From Deltaproteobacteria bacterium (GTDB lineage Bacteria > Desulfobacterota > Binatia > UBA12015): a DNA stretch of 5,971 nucleotides. Positions 5,428-5,971 of the stretch are shown here, piece after piece (position 1 is the first letter of the stretch; every line of letters begins with the position of its first letter). The DNA lies in NCBI GenBank assembly GCA_003447545.1, contig DLYX01000205.1:1-5971 (forward strand), given 5' to 3'. The translations under genes were made by a program, and so were the position numbers. The notes beneath the pieces are model-generated. The model was not told where the DNA came from, searched no databases, and saw only the letters and a list, made by a program, of their open reading frames with translations.

Positions 5428-5504
5428 GTCCGGGGTCGGAATGTCCGAAGACTCCAGAGGGGGCCTCGTATTCTGCGGGTCCGGCCCGAAGGGGGAGATA
5501 GGGA

Positions 5505-5971
5505 ATGTTTAGAACAAGCTGGATTGCACTTTTATGTCTGATTCTCGGACCCGTGCCCCCGCTTTTTGCGGCATCCACAGACTTGGGTGAGGGGTGCCAG
5601 AATAGCCCCGAGCGCCCTTACGTCTGCGATATCGGATCACCGCGAGTTCTCTCCAAGCGGGAATTTGCCGAAGTACTGGATAAAAACTCGGCCCTCCGTG
5701 AAACCGTGACGCGGCTCGGAAAACCCGATCGGGCCGAAATTCAGAAAGTCCGCGTTCGGGAACCCTGGTCTCCATGGGAGGTGCGAACCTATTATGAGGA
5801 CCTCGATCGGATGTTCATCTACGGCAGGGCCTATATTCTCGGGTCGCCGGTGATCACGATTCTTCGCCACGAGTCGCGGATACCCCGGACGCAGATGGCT
5901 CGCGGCGGAGGAACCGCCGCAGATCGCGCGGCTCAGGGGGCTGCCGAGCGGGCCGCGGCCGCTGCCGAGCG
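5505..5971 (+). CDS. Unrecognised exported protein, N-terminal 155 residues (partial)
   Basis: I do not recognise this protein. It starts at an ATG with GGGGGAG seven bases upstream, 77 bases after parB, with no clear terminator between them, so co-transcription with parB is possible. Residues 1-23 look like a Sec signal peptide (MFRTSW, hydrophobic core, PPLFA-AS), with cleavage likely after A22 or A23. There is no lipobox cysteine at the cleavage site. The mature part has two cysteines ten residues apart (C31, C41), which could form a disulfide in the periplasm. A mixed region follows with REPWSPWEVRTYYEDLDRMF (85-104) and YGRAYILGSPVITILRHESR (106-125). From about 127 it becomes Ala/Arg/Glu/Gly-rich, likely helical or disordered, and it runs off the window. 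GC and codon use resemble the neighbours, so recent transfer is not indicated. Confidence 0.75.
   Translation, partial: MFRTSWIALLCLILGPVPPLFAASTDLGEGCQNSPERPYVCDIGSPRVLSKREFAEVLDKNSALRETVTRLGKPDRAEIQKVRVREPWSPWEVRTYYEDLDRMFIYGRAYILGSPVITILRHESRIPRTQMARGGGTAADRAAQGAAERAAAAAE

Noticed and set aside
5461..5487. GGGCC/GGCCC inverted repeat between parB and the last gene as a terminator
   Set aside because: The stem is only five bases with a 17-base loop and no T-run, so termination is not supported.
1..5971. parS sites, tRNA or rRNA genes, CRISPR repeats, insertion sequences
   Set aside because: Reading both strands gave no parS-like palindrome, no tRNA-like cloverleaf, no spaced direct repeats and no transposase.

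Overview
The window is a compact, GC-rich Gram-negative chromosomal segment carrying housekeeping genes, with no sign of a mobile element, CRISPR array, tRNA or rRNA. It probably comes from a deltaproteobacterial-type lineage (Desulfobacterota, Myxococcota, Binatota or similar). That guess rests on hemL lying directly ahead of the ATP synthase Fo genes, on a c subunit with a signal-peptide-like N-terminus, and on parB lying close to dnaA. It is inference, not a phylogenetic placement.

Layout. Positions 1-735 hold the first 245 codons of dnaA on the minus strand, cut by the window edge. A divergent intergenic region follows. It contains an 11-bp inverted repeat whose arms look like DnaA boxes, a possible dnaA -10 element and a third near-consensus DnaA box. 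A plus-strand cluster then runs hemL, atpZ, atpI, atpB, atpE and ends at a strong intrinsic terminator (about 4226-4262). The three genes hemL, atpZ and atpI are tightly packed (7-bp gap, then 17-bp overlap). Next is a parB-family gene with its own candidate promoter and an 8-bp inverted repeat near the expected transcription start. The last feature is the 5' part of a gene for an unrecognised exported protein, which runs off the right edge.

How the genes work together. DnaA initiates replication and ParB normally acts in origin segregation, so the segment is probably near the replication origin. HemL makes 5-aminolevulinate for tetrapyrroles by the C5 route. AtpZ, AtpI, AtpB and AtpE supply the membrane rotor, the a subunit and assembly factors of the F-type ATP synthase. 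The b/b' and F1 genes are not in the window and must lie elsewhere.

Nothing here looks like a wholly new system. The points most worth a second look are the orphan parB (no parA beside it, no recognisable ParB C-terminal domain, an alanine-run N-terminus) with its operator-like palindrome, the paired DnaA boxes ahead of dnaA, the leader-bearing c subunit behind a structured 118-base spacer, and the unrecognised exported protein.
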